A DNA stretch of 7,268 bases, from contig MAXP01000007.1 in assembly GCA_001751085.1 (NCBI GenBank), positions 1 through 7,268 on the forward strand, read 5' to 3'. This document shows positions 6,443-7,268 of this stretch, piece after piece. The notes below the pieces were generated by a model. That model was not told the DNA's origin and did no database searches. It saw only the letters and a program-made list of their open reading frames with translations. The stretch's first letter is position 1. Each line of letters opens with the position of its first letter. The position numbers were made by a program, and so were the translations under genes. This DNA is from Desulfobacterales bacterium C00003060. Its GTDB lineage: Bacteria; Desulfobacterota; Desulfobacteria; Desulfobacterales; C00003060.

Positions 6443-6550
6443 GGTTTCAGTGTTCAGGTTTCAGAAACCAGGTTTCAGGTGTCGGGCAGGTGTCGGGTGT
6501 CAGGTTTTACGTTTCTCTTTCCTGACACCTGAACACTGACACCTGAAACC
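6443..6550. repeat. Cluster of CAGGTGTCAGG/GGTTTCAG repeats with hairpin potential
   Basis: The left part (6443-6504) carries several copies of GGTTTCAG and CAGGTGTC. The right part (6521-6550) carries the reverse complement. GGTTTCAGGTGTC (6471-6483) pairs with 6538-6550, and GTGTCAGG (6497-6504) pairs with 6521-6528, leaving a pyrimidine-rich loop at 6505-6520. CAGTGTTCAGGT (6448-6459) can pair instead with 6527-6538. CTGACACCTGAAACC at the right end is identical to 4601-4615. Confidence 0.6.
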
Positions 6551-6641
6551 TCAATGCAACCAAAATGCCAGGAAAAAGTGTAAACTGACTCATGAAGGAT
6601 GCCAACAAAAACTATATAACTGGACAGTCTAAAGTTCTGTC

Positions 6642-6661
6642 ATTCCTGCGAAAGCAGGAAT
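6642..6661. repeat. ATTCCTGC-GAAA-GCAGGAAT palindromic element
   Basis: An exact 8-bp inverted repeat closes a GAAA tetraloop. The wider phrase GTCATTCCTGCGAAAGCAGG, followed by AATCCAG, resembles the short palindromes with ATTCC/GGAAT ends that are scattered through many bacterial genomes, such as the neisserial dRS3 type. No T-tract follows on either strand, so it is not a typical terminator. It lies about 175 bases past the rpsI stop. Confidence 0.55.
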
Positions 6662-6836
6662 CCAGTGAATAGTCGCAAAGTGTAATCTACCCCAACTTAT
6701 TGAGAAGTTACGAACTATGGACTCTCAAGGATATAACAACTTAGCGCTTATACGGCCTACGCCCCGTAGGGCAAGCCACAGGGAATGCACTAGCTTTTGC
6801 GCTTCAAGCGGCGGACCTCATAAAATGAGTCGACAC

Positions 6837-7226
6837 TTACCGTTTAGAATACTGGAAATGAGCTCGAGCACCTTTTTGCCCGTACTTTTTCCTCTCTTTG
6901 ACCCTGGCATCACGCGTAATAAGGCCTGCCTTCTTTAGCATCGGTCTGAACTCCGGATTAAACTGAAGCAGAGCCTTGGTAATACCATGCCGAACGGCAG
7001 CCGCCTGCCCGGAAACACCACCACCGGAAACATTGGCTTTCACGTCAAAGCTATCATACGTATCTGTCAGCACCAGGGGCTGTTCTACGACCATCTTGGC
7101 AGTCTCCCTGCCAAAATAGTCATCGATAGTTCGATTGTTGATTGTAATGATACCTTTTCCAGGCTTGAGCCAGGTCCTGGCTACAGAGGTCTTCCGCTTT
7201 CCAGTACCGTAATAAGATTCTGCCAT
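6837..7226 (-). CDS. rpsI: 30S ribosomal protein S9
   Basis: S9 is a small-subunit head protein whose C-terminal tail reaches the P site and touches the initiator tRNA. The product is complete at 129 residues, the usual length. It shows [17 protein letters not shown] (7-23), [11 protein letters not shown] (28-38), [22 protein letters not shown] (66-87), [20 protein letters not shown] (95-114) and the conserved basic tail ending QYSKR. GGGAG lies eight bases before the ATG at 7226. The gene begins 15 bases after the stop of the probable rplM tail, giving the widespread rplM-rpsI pair on one transcript. A long spacer follows rather than an immediate downstream gene, and no strong intrinsic terminator is visible directly after the stop. 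Confidence 0.97.
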   Translation of the reverse strand: MAESYYGTGKRKTSVARTWLKPGKGIITINNRTIDDYFGRETAKMVVEQPLVLTDTYDSFDVKANVSGGGVSGQAAAVRHGITKALLQFNPEFRPMLKKAGLITRDARVKERKKYGQKGARAHFQYSKR

Positions 7227-7241
7227 GAGACACTCCCGGTT

Positions 7242-7268
7242 CTAAGGTTGCAGTCTTTCAGGTCGCTG
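7242..7268 (-). CDS. rplM: Probable C-terminal end of 50S ribosomal protein L13 (partial)
   Basis: At the right edge the minus strand reads eight sense codons (QRPERLQP) and then TAG at 7242-7244. The frame is open to the edge. L13 proteins often end in a tail such as AQxPExL plus one or two residues. The gene is expected here because rplM nearly always precedes rpsI, and the 15-base gap with its Shine-Dalgarno site fits. The identification rests on position and eight residues only. Confidence 0.6.
   Translation of the reverse strand, partial: QRPERLQP

Larger units (their letters stand above)
6150..6836. other. 687-base spacer between rpsI and infA, rich in inverted repeats
   Basis: No gene of normal size is visible. 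On the minus strand, from the infA side outward, it holds the infA ribosome site, a perfect 14-bp hairpin (6195-6224), a 19-codon ORF (6224-6283) and a 21-codon hydrophobic frame lacking ATG (6288-6350). Next come an A/T-rich inverted repeat GCAAAA/TTTTGC (6405-6420) followed by a T-run on the plus strand, the CTGACACCTGAAACC repeat cluster (6443-6550) and an ATTCCTGC/GCAGGAAT hairpin (6642-6661). A smaller CCTACG/CGTAGG repeat lies near 6754, and CTCAT/ATGAG (around 6819-6831) lies just past the rpsI stop. No tRNA was found by eye. Confidence 0.6.

Noticed and set aside
6600..6836. A tRNA or other small RNA gene in the rpsI-infA spacer
   Set aside because: The palindromes present do not form a cloverleaf, no T-loop consensus with a matching acceptor stem was seen, and no promoter-terminator pair could be defined.

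Overview
The window looks like ordinary chromosomal DNA of a free-living Gram-negative bacterium. The best guess is a delta-proteobacterial (Desulfobacterota-like) lineage. This rests on the rpsI to argC neighbourhood, moderate GC content, and intergenic spacers filled with short CTGAACC / CTGACACCTGAAACC phrases. It is inference from context and style, not a database result.

Layout from left to right. Positions 1-236 hold no convincing gene, only a spacer with a short direct repeat. A class I PLP aminotransferase (AspB type) lies on the minus strand, 237-1430. It is divergent from a large plus-strand ClC-family chloride channel or transporter (1537-3825), and the 106-base gap carries a sigma70-like promoter for the ClC gene. 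The ClC gene runs tail to tail into truA (3814-4587, minus), with a 12-base overlap. The minus strand then carries argC (4695-5732), infA (5928-6149), a 687-base spacer rich in inverted repeats (6150-6836), rpsI (6837-7226), and at the right edge the last eight codons of what is probably rplM (7242-7268).

Functionally, rplM-rpsI, infA and truA serve the ribosome, translation initiation and tRNA modification, and argC serves arginine biosynthesis. The aminotransferase links central carbon and amino-acid metabolism. The minus-strand genes from rplM to truA may be partly co-transcribed, but three spacers of 107, 195 and 687 bases interrupt them. The ClC protein is the only membrane protein and the only plus-strand gene.

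No mobile element, CRISPR array, defence system or clearly new multigene system is visible. The points worth a second look are: the ClC protein, which has four CBS domains and a valine where proton-coupled family members have the internal glutamate; a stand-alone, slightly divergent infA preceded by a tiny ORF that ends at the base of a perfect 14-bp hairpin; and the family of intergenic repeats.
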